DNA of 64,000 nt from Leguminivora glycinivorella (GCF_023078275.1 NC_062972.1:14649691-14713690), one strand, 5' to 3'; shown: positions 22,292 through 34,080, numbered from the stretch's first letter. Notes: generated by a model not told the origin, from the letters alone. Translations and numbers: made by a program.

Positions 22292-23452
22292 ATAATTTTT
22301 AAGAAAAAAAAACCGTCGCCTTTCGGGTTCTGGTGAAAGCTACTTGCGAATGTTGGATTATGTAGAAATGTGTAAGTATTTTTTAAAACTGCTTTTAATG
22401 CTTTAATTATTAGGTGGCAACACAAATGAATATACGTATAACGTTAAGGTTTGAGGAGTTTCCTCAATTCCTCATGAATCCGATTAGGTATATTATAAGA
22501 AATCGAAGCTTGACAAACTTTGACTTCAAAACTCAATATGCTTAACAAACATAACTAAATAAATGTCACTGTTCTGAACTTAAATGCATGCTTTTCTTAC
22601 AAAAATACCAAAGTCACTATGAGTGTGCCGTTCAGGTTTGAGGAGTTTGGTTCTGACTATCATAAGCAGTTCCACTGCACCAAATGTCACTGTTCTGGAT
22701 GTAAGTGCATGCTGTTCTTATAAAAATACCAAAGTCACTATAAGCGTGCCGTTCAGATTTGAGGAGCTCGGTTCTGACCATCATCAGCAGTTCCACTGTA
22801 CCAAATGTCACTGTTCTAGACGTAAGTGCATGCTGTTCTTATAAAAATGGCAAAGTCACTATAAGCGTGCCGTTCAGATTTGAGGAGTTTGGTTCTGGCC
22901 ATCATCAGCAGTTCCACTGCACCAAATGTCACTGTTCTGGACGAAAGTGCATGCTGTTCTTATTAAAATACCAAAGTCACTATAAGTGTGCCGTTCAGAT
23001 TTGAGGAGTTCCGTTCTGACCATCATCAGAAATTCCACTGCACCAAATGTCACTGTTCTGGACGAAAGTGCATGCTGTTCGTATAAAAATACCAAAGTCA
23101 CTATAAGCGTGCCGTTCAGATTTGAAGAGTTCCGTTCTGGCCATCATCAGCAGTTCCACTGCACCAAATGTCACTGTTCCGTACCTAAATGCATGCTGTT
23201 CCTTTAAAAACACAAAAATCACCATATGTATGCTTTTCAGATTTGAGGAGTTCCCTCGATTTCTCCAGGATCCCATCATCAGAACTGGGTTCTGAGAAAA
23301 ATGGGACCAATAACCCGTATGCATATACATTCAATCAAAAAAAAAATTTCTAAATCGGTCCAGTAACGGCGGAGATATCGAGGAACAAACATAAAAAACA
23401 TACAGACGACTTGATAACCGTCCTTCTTGAGATATGAGGCGACGGTTAAAAA
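22292..23452 (+). mobile_element. TIR element with 121-bp minisatellite, copy 2
   Basis: This copy has the same ends as 13020-14065 (AACCGTCGCC at 22311-22320, GGCGACGGTT at 23438-23447) and nearly the same sequence throughout. It holds five full 121-bp units (from about 22608), against four in copy 1. Its left neighbour is different from that of copy 1, so the boundary is real. Confidence 0.8.
22608..23211 (+). repeat. 121-bp tandem array, five units
   Basis: Units start near 22608, 22729, 22849, 22971 and 23092. The GGCAAAG-variant unit is third, as in copy 1. The extra unit lies after it, and the last unit (with CACTGTTCCGTACCTAAATG) is shared by both copies. Confidence 0.88.
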
Positions 23453-23473
23453 GTAACCAAACCACAGTATAAA

Positions 23474-23638
23474 AAGTAATTCATCATCATCCTCCTTGCG
23501 TTATCCCGGCATTTGCCACGGCTCATGGGAGCCTGGGGTCCGCTCTGATAACTAATCCCAAGATTTGGCGTAGGCACTAGTTTTACGAAAGCGACTGCTA
23601 TCTGACGTTCCTACCCGAAGGGTAACTAGGCCTTAAAA
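23474..23638 (-). mobile_element. RTE-type LINE 3' tail
   Basis: Read on the minus strand it ends GGCAAATGCCGGGATAACGC then AAGGAGGATGATGATGA. A 3' (GATGAT)n-type tail of this kind is usual for RTE-clade LINEs in insects. No reverse transcriptase remains. Confidence 0.6.
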
Positions 23639-24328
23639 GGATAAAAAGTAATTGTTTTATAAATTGTGCTGCGATCGTTATAAATAAGATTGTAAACAAA
23701 TATTCAATATTTTATTTATTTATATGGTTAAAAATACACAAATCAATTCGTTTATTTTTTGGATATACCTAAACAATCTAAATTTAGCCCAAATGAAACT
23801 TATTTTTTTTGGAAAGTCCGACGAAACATTTTCCTCATTTATTCGACATACAAGAAGGATTTAAGCGTAGGTAATACCAAAGAGGATCGAGTATTATAGA
23901 GAGTTACTGTCAAAGTAAAATGTGTAATCACAGACTGCCATCTCTTGACACAGGCTTAAAACTTTTGAACCCCAGTTTTGACAATTTGGCCCATATTCTT
24001 AGCTTAATTATTAATATTAGCGCCATCTAGCTGAGCGTAGCCCAAGGGTGTAATGCTATCTAGGCCACCGTACCTTTTTCTGTATGGTACTGAGGTACGT
24101 TTTTTTCTTAGACTTTATCTGTCTATACGGAGTTATATATATTATGTCTTTGGTAATACTTTGCACCCGAGAAGGCGGAAAATCCTGAACGGGTATATTA
24201 GGACCGATTTTAATTATCTAGGTGCTTGTCTACTCCCACAGGATTTACCTTAATGGCACTAAGTGTGAGGTTTTCTTTTAATGAATGTTTTTTCGGTTTG
24301 CGTTATTACTTAATTAATGCCTTCTTAT
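23639..24328. other. AT-rich stretch without a gene
   Basis: I see no supportable feature here. Confidence 0.4.
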
Positions 24329-24471
24329 GTACGGTCAACCAATTTGAATCCTAGGCCACTCTAGAACCCTGTCGTATTGACATCGTGCTTAATTTGGCCA
24401 TTGAAGTCACATTTGGCGTTGACTGTGAAAAGGTTCTACAGTGGCCTAGGATTCAAATTGGTTGACTGTAC
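24329..24471. mobile_element. MITE with GTACRGTCAACCAATTTGAA ends
   Basis: Left arm GTACGGTCAACCAATTTGAA-TCCTAGGCCACT and right arm AGTGGCCTAGGATTC-AAATTGGTTGACTGTAC pair over about 40 bp in a 143-bp element. A half copy (left arm and part of the middle) is at about 41007-41121. Confidence 0.85.
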
Positions 24472-24808
24472 ATTAAAAAGGACAGATTACGATTTACAAA
24501 ATGCGAGATTGTTATTGTACGAGTATAGTTATTTAACTATAAACAGGTTGTAGGGATTTTAAACAAAATCGATATGTGAAGGGCGAAATGACACATATCT
24601 AACTGGCAAATGTAAATGTGACCTTACATTTTTCTTTACATATGTATTCCGCGCTTGTTAATAATTGTCAGATTTGGTGTCTTGAGTAGATTACGCATAT
24701 ACTCGCACACATAATCATGCTGTTGTTATATTGACTAAAGACATTACATTTTCTTCACTCAACTTTCAGCATGCTAATCGGTGTTGCCAGGAAAAGTAGT
24801 ACCTCAGC
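24472..24808. other. Stretch without a gene
   Basis: I see no supportable feature here. Confidence 0.4.
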
Positions 24809-25109
24809 AATTCCCGTTTAGTTTGTACATTTGGATCACGTCTCCGATTTGGATAAAAATTGGTAGGCTGATAGATGATGATGCTGAGCAAGATCCACTA
24901 GGTTTCCCAAAAGGTTGATTGTATGAAACTTTCTTTTTTTGTTACCGAAAATGTATAGAAATCTGGTAACAAAAAAAAGGTTTCATACAAACTACATAGG
25001 ACATTTTGGGAAACCTAGTGGATCTTGCTCAGCATCATGGACTCGATCAGCCTACCAATTTTTATTCAAATCGGAGACGTGATCCAAATGTACAAACTTA
25101 ACGGGAATT
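24809..25109. mobile_element. 300-bp foldback element with about 140-bp arms
   Basis: AATTCCCGTTTAGTTTGTAC (left) and GTACAAACTTAACGGGAATT (right) open arms that pair almost to the centre, through GATCACGTCTCCGATTT, AAATTGGTAGGCTGAT and CTGAGCAAGATCCACTAGG. The centre is a GGTAACA/TGTTACC loop with poly-T/poly-A. Confidence 0.88.
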
Positions 25110-25403
25110 ACACACCTATAACTTTACGACTCGGTACATGAGAAAGTCTTGGATCACATGTTTTTTTTTTATTTCATGTTTTGAAACATCTTTTTCAGTA
25201 CAGATGATGTTTTTTTACGCACTAGTGCCAGAAGTGGTTAATAATGTGTCAGGTCGAAACTTCGGAGGTCCATCTGTACTGAAAAACGTCGTACGATACA
25301 CGTGCAAAAAGGAAATTCGTAACTCGTGTCGATTCAAAACACTCCCTTCGGTCATGTTTTAATTTATCGTCACTCGTTCCAAACTTACTTTTTTACGCCC
25401 TTG
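25110..25403. other. Stretch without a gene
   Basis: A 74-codon frame at 25138-25362 has no recognisable domain. The words GTCGAAAC and CTGAAAAACGTCGTACGATA recur at about 54906-54957, so this is partly an old dispersed repeat. Confidence 0.4.
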
Positions 25404-25407
25404 TATC

Positions 25408-25577
25408 TGTTAGAGTAAAAACACCAGGATACCACTATTAATTATACAGTTTATTGAACGGAATCTCAAAATACAATCTTAGTGACAAACGCTCCCAATG
25501 GAAGCTTCCAGTCCGTCTGACGCCCAGTTGACAGCGATGCCTAGGGATGGGGACCAGCGACTAGTGATGTCCTTACA
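25408..25577 (-). repeat. 170-bp terminal direct repeat, left copy
   Basis: Identical to 30309-30478. On the minus strand it reads TGTAAGGACATCACTAGTCG at the start, has CAATAAACTG in the second half and ends CTCTAACA. It would be the 3' LTR if the element is on the minus strand. Confidence 0.85.
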
Positions 25578-27140
25578 TTCGCCCATTCTGACCTTGACCT
25601 TTCGTCCCGAAGGTCTCTGCTATCCATGCTGCTACTGATGACTGCCGCAGTCAACGCAGCCGAAGCAGGCCGCGCCTCCAACGGGTGGCGGTAGACTTCA
25701 TCTGTTCATTTGTTCTTTTCTTTTCTGCAAAGTGAACAAGAACTTTGTATACTCCAGCTATACACTCAGGCCCTGGTCCTTTGAAGTGATTAACTCGAGA
25801 ACCGTTGGAAACGGCCGGTGTAGTTTAAGACTAACTTACACCAAGATATGTAATTGGCCTCATTTTATAGTCGAATCATAGTAATGACATAACTAAACTC
25901 AAGATTGCATGACCAGACTAGCCTAGTACAAGTAAGTCAGGTCATTATTTAACAAATCCACAGCCTGTAAGGCTTTAAAACTATTAAGATGCGATGGTAC
26001 GAAAAGTACATGTTTTACCGCCATGATCGATACTATATATTAGTCAAATTAATTATGTAAAATAGATGACATCTAGCGGCGGGCAGGTAATTACTGGTGT
26101 ACAAAACACCATCTAATATTTGCTTGTAAATAACTTCACCCATCAATACATTTCATTTATTTTCAGGCAAGTATTATGCCATTTATGCCTTAAGTTAAGA
26201 CTTACGTGAGCGGTGCATTCCAAACTAACCAACCGCTCAATATAATAATGATGATTGGCGTCGTTTAAATAGCAAATACATGGAACAAACTCACAGTTGG
26301 CTTCGTCACTGTAGGCCGTGAAGCTCCCCACATGCGCAAGAAGGCGTACAACTCGTGAGAGGTTAACATGACACACCCTATGCGTGATCATAGCCACCTT
26401 CCAACACAGCACAAGCTCTTGTTAAGAAGCTCTGTAACATACATGGGAAATACTAAGTTCCTTAATGTAACGAGAACGTGATAATTTTTTTCTTGGAACT
26501 AAGCCAGTAGGTGATAGAATCAGTACAACACAACTGTCGTTCAAGTAACATGATAAGGTTACGAGAAATTAATTTACAATTGGCATAGTAGGTGCTCTCA
26601 ATTACAGATCCGGCTTACATAGCCGTTAAATAATTTAGTAATAAACAATGACAATCAAGACATTACAAAATATTGTCATGTATTTTTTTTTTTTTTTCAT
26701 GAATATATATTAAGCAGAATACATGGCTGTTCCTTGGCAGGACCTTTAACAACCGCTGATTATTTTTTTTTTCTATCAACATGATAAAATTAATAAATGG
26801 TAATAATCAATGTGTACTAGCCACCAATTTTGCTATAAGACAACACACATTACCATATCAAATCTTCATACGAAAGCCACGGTGATACGGCTTCTTTCGT
26901 GGCTGTCAGCGCAACGACCGCAGAAGTCGGCCCTTCATGACAAGGTTGTCGCGCAGCCTGTAGCATGCATTCGTTCAGCTAGGCATTCCGAACAGTTGCT
27001 CTCTCCGCTCTATTGGAAACCGTAATTTCACCAGCGACCTCTGGAAAGTATGCATGTAAGTGACCCTTTCAAGGTAACTTTGAGATCATTACTCTTTAAG
27101 GTCATAAAACATGCTTTTGACAAACAAGGTCTCAAGCTAA
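25578..27140. other. Element interior, non-repetitive part
   Basis: There is no recognisable coding region. An 89-codon minus-strand frame (26143-26412) shows no domain I know. Two long T-runs lie at about 26682-26697 and 26765-26773. Confidence 0.45.
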
Positions 27141-28345
27141 CCTCTTAAGGATATACCTCTTAAGGACTATATAACACATGATGGCATCTCTGAAGACCTT
27201 CATCACAAATAACAGAAGCAGAACAATCCTCTTAAGGATAGACTATATAGCACATGATGGCGTCTGTAAGACCTACATCACAATTAACAGAAGCAGACCA
27301 ATCCTCTTAAGGATAGTCTATATAACACATGATGGCGTCTGTAAGACCTACATCACAGATAACAGAACAGAACTAGCCTCGTAAGGGTAGTCTATATAAC
27401 ATATGATGGCGTCTGTGAAGACCTACATCACAATAACAGAAACAGAACAATCCTCTTAAGGAAAGTCTATGTAACACATGATGGCGTCTATGAAGACCTA
27501 CATCACAAATAACAGAAACAGAACAATCCTCTTAAGGAAAGCCTATATAACACATGATGGCGTCTCTGAAGACCTTCATCACAAATAACAGAAACAGAAC
27601 AATCCTCTTAAGGAAAGTCTATGTAACACATGATGGCGTCTCTGAAGACCTTCATCACAAATAACAAAAACAGACCAATCCTCTTAAGGATAGTCTATAT
27701 AACACATGATGGCGTCTGTAAAGACCTACATCACAAATAACAGAAACAGACCAATCCTCTTAAGGATAGTCTATATAACACATGATGGCGTCTCTAAAGA
27801 CCTACATCACAAATAACAGAAACAGACCAATCCTCTTAAGGATAGTCTATATAACACATGATGGCGTCTGTAAAGACCTACATCACAAATAACAAAAACA
27901 GACCAATCCTCTTAAGGATAGTCTATATAACACATGATGGCGTCTGTAAAGACCTACATCACAAATAACAAAAACAGACCAATCCTCTTAAGGATAGTCT
28001 ATATAACACATGATGGCGTCTGTAAAGACCTACACCACAAATAACAAAAACAGACCAATCCTCTTAAGGATAGTCTATATAACACATGATGGCGTCTGTA
28101 AAGACCTACATCACAAATAACAAAAACAGACCAATCCTCTTAAGGATAGTCTATATAACACATGATGGCGTCTGTAAAGACCTACATCACAAATAACAAA
28201 AACAGACCAATCCTCTTAAGGATAGTCTATATAACACATGATGGCGTCTGTAAAGACCTACACCACAAATAACAAAAACAGACCAATCCTCTTAAGGATA
28301 GTCTATATAACACATGATGGTCCGTCTCCAAAGACCTGCATCACA
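27141..28345 (+). repeat. 76-bp satellite array 1 (about 15 units)
   Basis: Units run CCTCTTAAGGATAGTCTATA, TAACACATGATGGCGTCTGT, AAAGACCTACATCACAAATA and ACAAAAACAGACCAAT. ATGATGG recurs at a spacing of 76 bp with few exceptions. The left units are more diverged and the central ones (27860-28310) nearly identical, the usual sign of unequal exchange. A 142-codon frame at the right edge is a by-product of the array. Confidence 0.95.
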
Positions 28346-28604
28346 ATAATAGGTCTTATGCACATGGTCCGCCTCCTTAGGCCTGCATTGCATAAACAGA
28401 ACTACTTAAGAAACAATAATCAAAGTGCTAAATGTATAGCAGACATTAAAGTAATCATTATAATTATGACTCACACTTTAAGTGACGGAAATCACTTCAT
28501 TTGTGGATATCACATTAATTACACTACCATGGATACCACAAGATTCAGGTACAATGTGCTTATCAGGAAACCCTGTGAACAGAATATATTATTAACATCA
28601 TGTA

Positions 28605-29582
28605 AAGGCAACACAACTCGGTTCTTAATCCGGCGTGTATATATGCAATGGAAACTCAGTTCTTAATCTGAAAGTAATAAGACAAGCACAACTCGGTTCT
28701 TAATCTGAGACTAATAAGACAAAACACAACTCGGTTCTTAATCCGGCGTGCATATATGTAATGACAACTCAGTTCTTAATCTGAGACTAATAAGACAAAA
28801 CACAACTCGGTTCTCAATCCGGCGTGCATATATGTAATGACAACTCAGTTCTTAATCTGAGACTAATAAGACAAAACACAACTCGGTTCTCAATCCGGTG
28901 TGCATATATGTAATGATAACTCAGTTCTTAATCTGAGACCAATAAGACAAAACACAACTCGGTTCTTAATCCGGCGTGCATATATGTAATGACAACTCAG
29001 TTCTTAATCTGAGACTAATAAGACAAAATACAACTCGGTTCTCAATCCGGCGTGCATATATGTAATGACAACTCAGTTCTTAATCTGAGACTAATAAGAC
29101 AAAACACAACTCGGTTCTCAATCCGGTGTGCATATATGTAATGACAACTCAGTTCTTAATCTGAGACTAATAAGACAAAACACAACTCGGTTCTCAATCC
29201 GGCGTGCATATATGTAATGACAACTCAGTTCTTAATCTGAGACTAATAAGACAAAACACAACTCGGTTCTCAATCCGGTGTGCATATATGTAATGACAAC
29301 TCAGTTCTTAATCTGAGACCAATAAGACAAAACACAACTCGGTTCTTAATCCGGCGTGCATATATGTAATGACAACTCAGTTCTTAATCTGAGACTAATA
29401 AGACAAAACACAACTCGGTTCTCAATCCGGTGTGCATATATGTAATGACAACTCAGTTCTTAATCTGAGACCAATAAGACAAAACACAACTCGGTTCTTA
29501 ATCCGGCGTGCATATATGTAATGACAACTCAGTTCTTAATCTGAGACTAATAAGACAAAATACAACTCGGTTCTCAATCCGG
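28605..29582 (+). repeat. 76-bp satellite array 2 (about 13 units, 38-bp dimers)
   Basis: The unit has two 38-bp halves that start AACTCGGTTCTTAATCCG and AACTCAGTTCTTAATCTG, so it is a dimer. Variants (CTTAATCCGGCG, CTCAATCCGGCG, CTCAATCCGGTG) alternate in blocks, giving a higher-order pattern. One half unit is missing near 28690-28727. The array stops inside a unit at 29582. Confidence 0.95.
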
Positions 29583-30308
29583 ACAAACTTATATTTAATA
29601 TGACAAATAGGGCAAGATAATGATCATCTCTCTTTGTAGATCATTAAACCCATAAAGTCACCTGTTATAAGGAATCATTTAGGTGTAATTTAGATCTAAG
29701 TACTTGTATCTTATACTCTGTTTCACTGTGACACTGTGACAATTGTCAATATATCACAAGTAGGTTCAATATGTATTATGTATTCTGAAACATATTGTGG
29801 TACTTATTGTGATACATTTTGTCAGTATATAAAAGTATTAGTATCTTCAACATGTACATAACTAAGTTGATCTGAAAGAAAGAAACACAACACAGGCTAC
29901 TATAGTGGATGTTGATAATTTCAGCCCCAGAGCACTGTGTTTGGATCACTTTTACTTCCGATTTCACACTCATTATGATAAATTATTACTCCAAAGTGTG
30001 AATATCTCGTAAACTGCAATGAATCTGAAAGACAACACAAGACACGCCAGCACACTAGGCATGTTCTATCTCTTTGTTGGCACAATTACGGACAGGTATT
30101 TGATCAAAGCCTTTGCCTTTTACACTTTTAACTGTAGTATATGGTGCTAGTGTCTTTACTCGTCGAATCAGATCGACTGGTGTTAATTAAATACTGTTGG
30201 ATGACAATGAATGGTTACGAGCGCGGCGCGAGAATGATGACATTGTCAATTTCGGACAAATTTCATAGTACGGGCGTATATGGGTACTTAATATCGCGCT
30301 TCTGAAAC
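29583..30308. other. Element interior between array 2 and the right terminal repeat
   Basis: About 720 bp of non-repetitive AT-rich sequence. If the element is on the minus strand this is the leader. The bases next to the repeat read GTTTCAGAAGCGCG on that strand, which is not an obvious tRNA primer site. Confidence 0.4.
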
Positions 30309-30478
30309 TGTTAGAGTAAAAACACCAGGATACCACTATTAATTATACAGTTTATTGAACGGAATCTCAAAATACAATCTTAGTGACAAACGCTCCCAAT
30401 GGAAGCTTCCAGTCCGTCTGACGCCCAGTTGACAGCGATGCCTAGGGATGGGGACCAGCGACTAGTGATGTCCTTACA
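30309..30478 (-). repeat. 170-bp terminal direct repeat, right copy
   Basis: Identical to 25408-25577; it would be the 5' LTR if the element is on the minus strand. Confidence 0.85.
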
Positions 30479-30662
30479 TATCGTAATACACTATTCTTCA
30501 TCGTTACATTCTTAGAGTGGCCGTGGTCATTATGTTGGTTTTTGAGTTGCCTCACGACACAACGCCATTCCCCCGCGCAGGGCCGTTTTACGAGCGCATT
30601 CATTTATGGTCGCCGTCATTGATCTGATCGATCCACCTCGTTGGATACCTTCCTCTAGCTCT

Positions 30663-30776
30663 GGTACAGTCAGCTACAGAGAAAAGTAGGTCTACTTTTC
30701 TCTGTAGCTGGCTGCACCTCCTTGCATGCAAATTTGTATGGCAGGGGGTCTCCTTTTCTCTGCAGCTGACTGTACT
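30663..30776. mobile_element. MITE with GTACAGTCAGCT ends
   Basis: GTACAGTCAGCTACAGAGAA (left) and TTCTCTGCAGCTGACTGTAC (right) are inverted ends. A further inverted piece, ACTTTTCTCTGTAGCTGGCT, sits next to the left arm, so the left side can fold on itself or on the right end. Confidence 0.8.
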
Positions 30777-33101
30777 CTCTACTCTTAAACTGAGATATAC
30801 CTCTATAGGCCAATTCTAACTTACACTGATATCATTAGGGCACTTGAAGGGTGTTAGGTTTTTAGATAGATATCGTGCATTTCGTTTCTGCATACGTTTA
30901 GCTGTGTGGGCGTGAGCGAGACGAGACGCACGATGACAATGACATCTTTCGGATATCGATCTGATGTCGGTATATTTTCAATTTGCCTTATAGTTTGCTT
31001 AGGTATTTCATAAATAATTGCTTAAGAATTTCTACGAAAAATTGGGTTCTCATAACTGCCTTAATTAAGAGCGAATTAACTGCTATCGGCAGACTGCTCG
31101 AAAGAAATTTCTTAAGTATTTTTTTGAGTCTCCTTTTAATTTTGGTATTGATTAAGCTTTTTAAAATTTGCGAAGATTGATTTTTGTTACCGAAAGTTAA
31201 TTAGGTTTTAAATACAGTCTAAGTTTGTTCTTGTGATATTTTTAATACTCGTAGTAACTAAGAATAGGTACGGTCGTTCTACAATGGTTGTACACTTGAT
31301 AACAATACTGTATTTATAATTATAATAGTCAAATGTTTTAAAATGTTATAATTCATATTCGATATTATAAGCACTCTACTCATGCACTGAACTCTGGAGA
31401 AAATTGTAAAAAATGTTTAGAGTTTACCATATCAATCAATCATTCAAATCGTATTTGCGTCTATTACAAACAATTTACAGTGTCAGATATACTTCTTTCC
31501 CAGTAAAGGACTATTTATAATAGTAACAAGTTACAAGCCCTGTTTCATAACGTTATAATAATACATTGTATCGCCAGTGTAGAATCACCATTAGACGCAC
31601 ACTGAACAACGCCAAATAATTAAGGGCTGTTCGGTATAGATTAATTTGGAAACTAATTTGAACGCAAAGTTATTAACTTGTAGTCCGCTGAGAAATCATC
31701 ACGCCGCGCCCATCGAGACTATCGCTGTCAAAATGTTTCGATACGGCTTGCCTTTCCAGCCTGATGGAACTGTTATTAGTTTACCAATATTATTATATCA
31801 TATCAAATAGTGCGAGTGTAGTAAAGTTGGAATAGTGCTGGCATGTTATAATGTGGCAGCACTGCAGCATTATTTGGACTTCGTACTAACGTTACGAGTA
31901 TGCTTGAATGCTTTAAGCTGTCGTGGGATATATTTATGTGTTTAATAGTATTGACCATTATACAATAGATTAAAAGTACCTATGGTGCAGTGGGGTAATT
32001 TTTAATGCTATTTTCCTTATTAGGTCCAAAATAAATTCAACATAATTTATTGACGTTTTTTACTGCCACTAATGCTACTATGCAGTTTAAAAAGCTTTAC
32101 ACAGTGGGAATATTCCTGTTACAAGGTTTTTCCTTGGTTTACTCTGCTTTTATATACCTACATAAAAGCAGAGTAAACTATGGACTTATCACTATCAGCT
32201 TATTACAAAAGTATTACAAAAGCACTTACATAGGATTCAACGAAATTATCCAATCAAAAAAATTGTAAATTTGTGAGAAAAAAGGCTGCTTTCTGGGGTT
32301 TAATTTTATTTTGAAGGTATGGCTCATTGGTTGCGTAAAGAAAAACAATAATAGATCCGCAGTTGTTGACTAGCTGTTAACGATAGGTATACAAACATTT
32401 ACGCGACATAATACACAACGTCAATAGGTTAATGAGTGAGAATAAATGGCTGCCATCAAATAACCCTTTATTGGTCAATTACCGAAGTACTCGAGCAGTG
32501 TGGAACACCTGTTACCGAACTGCGCGACCGCTCGTGCGGTTAGGCCTACTACGGAACCACTATTATAACAATCTCTAATCAACGTATGTATAAATCAAAT
32601 TATTTTATTATATATTCTTTGCGAAAAGTTGTTTATTATGATCTAAATATTCATATTCACACCATAAGTTGTTGTCAGTGAATAAATTAACAACCTGTAT
32701 AATGAAACATAAATTCAAGAAGACATATCTACAGTTCTGTTGATTGTTCTTGATTAGACTAGTTCGAGACAGCTTAGTTCTGCGTTCAACTGTGAAGACT
32801 ATGTTGGATAACTGCAATTTCGTGGTAATTAACCAGTTTGCGATGCAAGCTTGAGTTTCTGTTTTGTTTAGTTTTAATTCGAAGCGTTAGTTTTCATTGT
32901 AGCAGTTATATTACAACTGTTTTAATGAGTAGCGAAGTAAACGAACCTATTTAGTGGTGCTCGCTTTTAGATGTTATTTATATTTATAAATAGTGTTTGC
33001 GAAATTCGTCCGAAAAACTTGTAGAATAACTAAGCTGTTTCCTATGATTTATTTTAATAAGATTTTTTCTAACTCGAGCAATAGGACTGTTTTATAAACA
33101 A
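30777..33101. other. AT-rich stretch without a gene
   Basis: Only a perfect small hairpin at about 32137-32177 (GTTTACTCTGCTTTTAT with its complement) stands out. Open frames of 60-72 codons show no domains. Confidence 0.4.
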
Positions 33102-33298
33102 ACTAGCTTTTGCCGGCAGCTTCACTCGCGTTAAATTCGAAAATTGCGGATATATTATAGTACTATATGTTACTCTCCATCCCTTCAACTATCTCCACTT
33201 AAAAAATCTCGTCAATTCGTCGCTCCGCTCCGTTTTGCCGTGAAAGACGGACAAACAAACAGACACACACACTTTCCCATTTATAATATTATGTAGTA
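33102..33298 (-). mobile_element. Helitron-like element, minus-strand copy 1
   Basis: On the minus strand the 5' part is ATAATATTATAAATGGGAAA and the 3' end is AAAAGCTAGTT after a hairpin-like GCGAGTGAAGC. It is close to 33390-33568 and to 6175-6354. Confidence 0.7.
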
Positions 33299-33389
33299 TA
33301 GTATAGTATAGTATATAGTATGTATAGGTATTATTCACGTGAAATTACTAGAATGTCCTGTAACTAACGAAGGTACCATTTATATTTGA

Positions 33390-33568
33390 ACTAGCTTTTG
33401 CCCGCGGCTTCGGTCGCGTTAGAAAGAGACAAAAGGTAGCGTATGTCACACTTCATCCCTTCAACTGACTATCTTCACTTAAAAAATCATGTCAATTCGT
33501 CGCTCCGTTTTGCCGTGAAAGACGGACAAACAAACAGACACACTCTTTCCCATTTATAATATTATATA
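33390..33568 (-). mobile_element. Helitron-like element, minus-strand copy 2
   Basis: Same layout as 33102-33298, with the 3' end GCCGCGGGCAAAAGCTAGTT on the minus strand. It is separated from the first copy by only 91 bp and is more similar to the copy at 6175-6354. Confidence 0.7.
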
Positions 33569-33581
33569 TTATAATATATTA

Positions 33582-34080
33582 TATAAGGTCCTAATTTATT
33601 AGTTGCAGATATTTTAACACATGATACTTTACATTAAAATAATTAACTTTAAATATAAATTAAGAAATCTTTTCATGTAACTTTTTTGATTTCATTTTCC
33701 TAACAAAAAAATTAATTATAATTTCGTCTAAAAAAATCATCATGTGCATTATCACATGTCACAATAACACTGTCTATCATGTCAACAATTGTTTCATAAT
33801 TGTTTGTTGTAAATGTCGTAAAGGTTCGGCGGGAAAACTGCACATGTCATTGAAGTGGCCAGTTACAGTTAAGTGGTACGTAAAAGAGGTACTAGAATCT
33901 GTTCAATGAGTTTTCATTTAATAATCACATAAACAGGGTGTTTTTACGTAGCAAATTTGTTTTTCCGTTTTCTCCAAAAAAACATCGTAAAAGCTATAAT
34001 GTTTCACGGTTTAATATACTCCAGAGACCGAGTACTATCAGCTGTAAAAATATCTGCATCTAATAAATTAGGACCTTATA
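33582..34080. mobile_element. 500-bp TIR element with TATAAGGTCCTAATTTATTA ends
   Basis: TATAAGGTCCTAATTTATTA (33582 on) and TAATAAATTAGGACCTTATA (to 34080) are inverted, and pairing continues to GCAGATATTTT for about 36 bp. Flanks are TA-rich, so a TA duplication cannot be separated from the ends. No transposase is present. Confidence 0.78.

Larger units (their letters stand above)
25404..30482 (-). mobile_element. Non-autonomous LTR retroelement-like structure, 5,071 bp
   Basis: Two direct repeats (25408-25577 and 30309-30478) of 170 bp are identical base for base, begin TGTTAG and end TTACA, and so have TG...CA ends. TATC flanks the whole unit (25404-25407 and 30479-30482). That is the anatomy of an LTR retroelement with a 4-bp target duplication. 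I prefer the minus strand because AATAAA then lies inside the LTR and a purine-rich tract (GAATGGGCGAA) precedes the 3' LTR. I find no gag, protease, reverse transcriptase or integrase motif. No primer site with the usual TGG start is visible on either strand. The interior holds two satellites (27141-28345 and 28605-29582). Identical repeats suggest recent insertion. Confidence 0.78.

Noticed and set aside
25578..25600. Plus-strand primer binding site after the left 170-bp repeat
   Set aside because: The sequence starts TTCGCCCATT, without the TGG expected for a tRNA 3' end.
28238..28666. 142-codon open frame as a gene
   Set aside because: It runs out of the 76-bp satellite into its edge; the period is not a multiple of three and no domain is visible.
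27141..29582. Regular direct repeats as a CRISPR array
   Set aside because: Units are contiguous 76-mers without unique spacers, no cas gene is near, and the setting is a eukaryotic repeat-rich genome.
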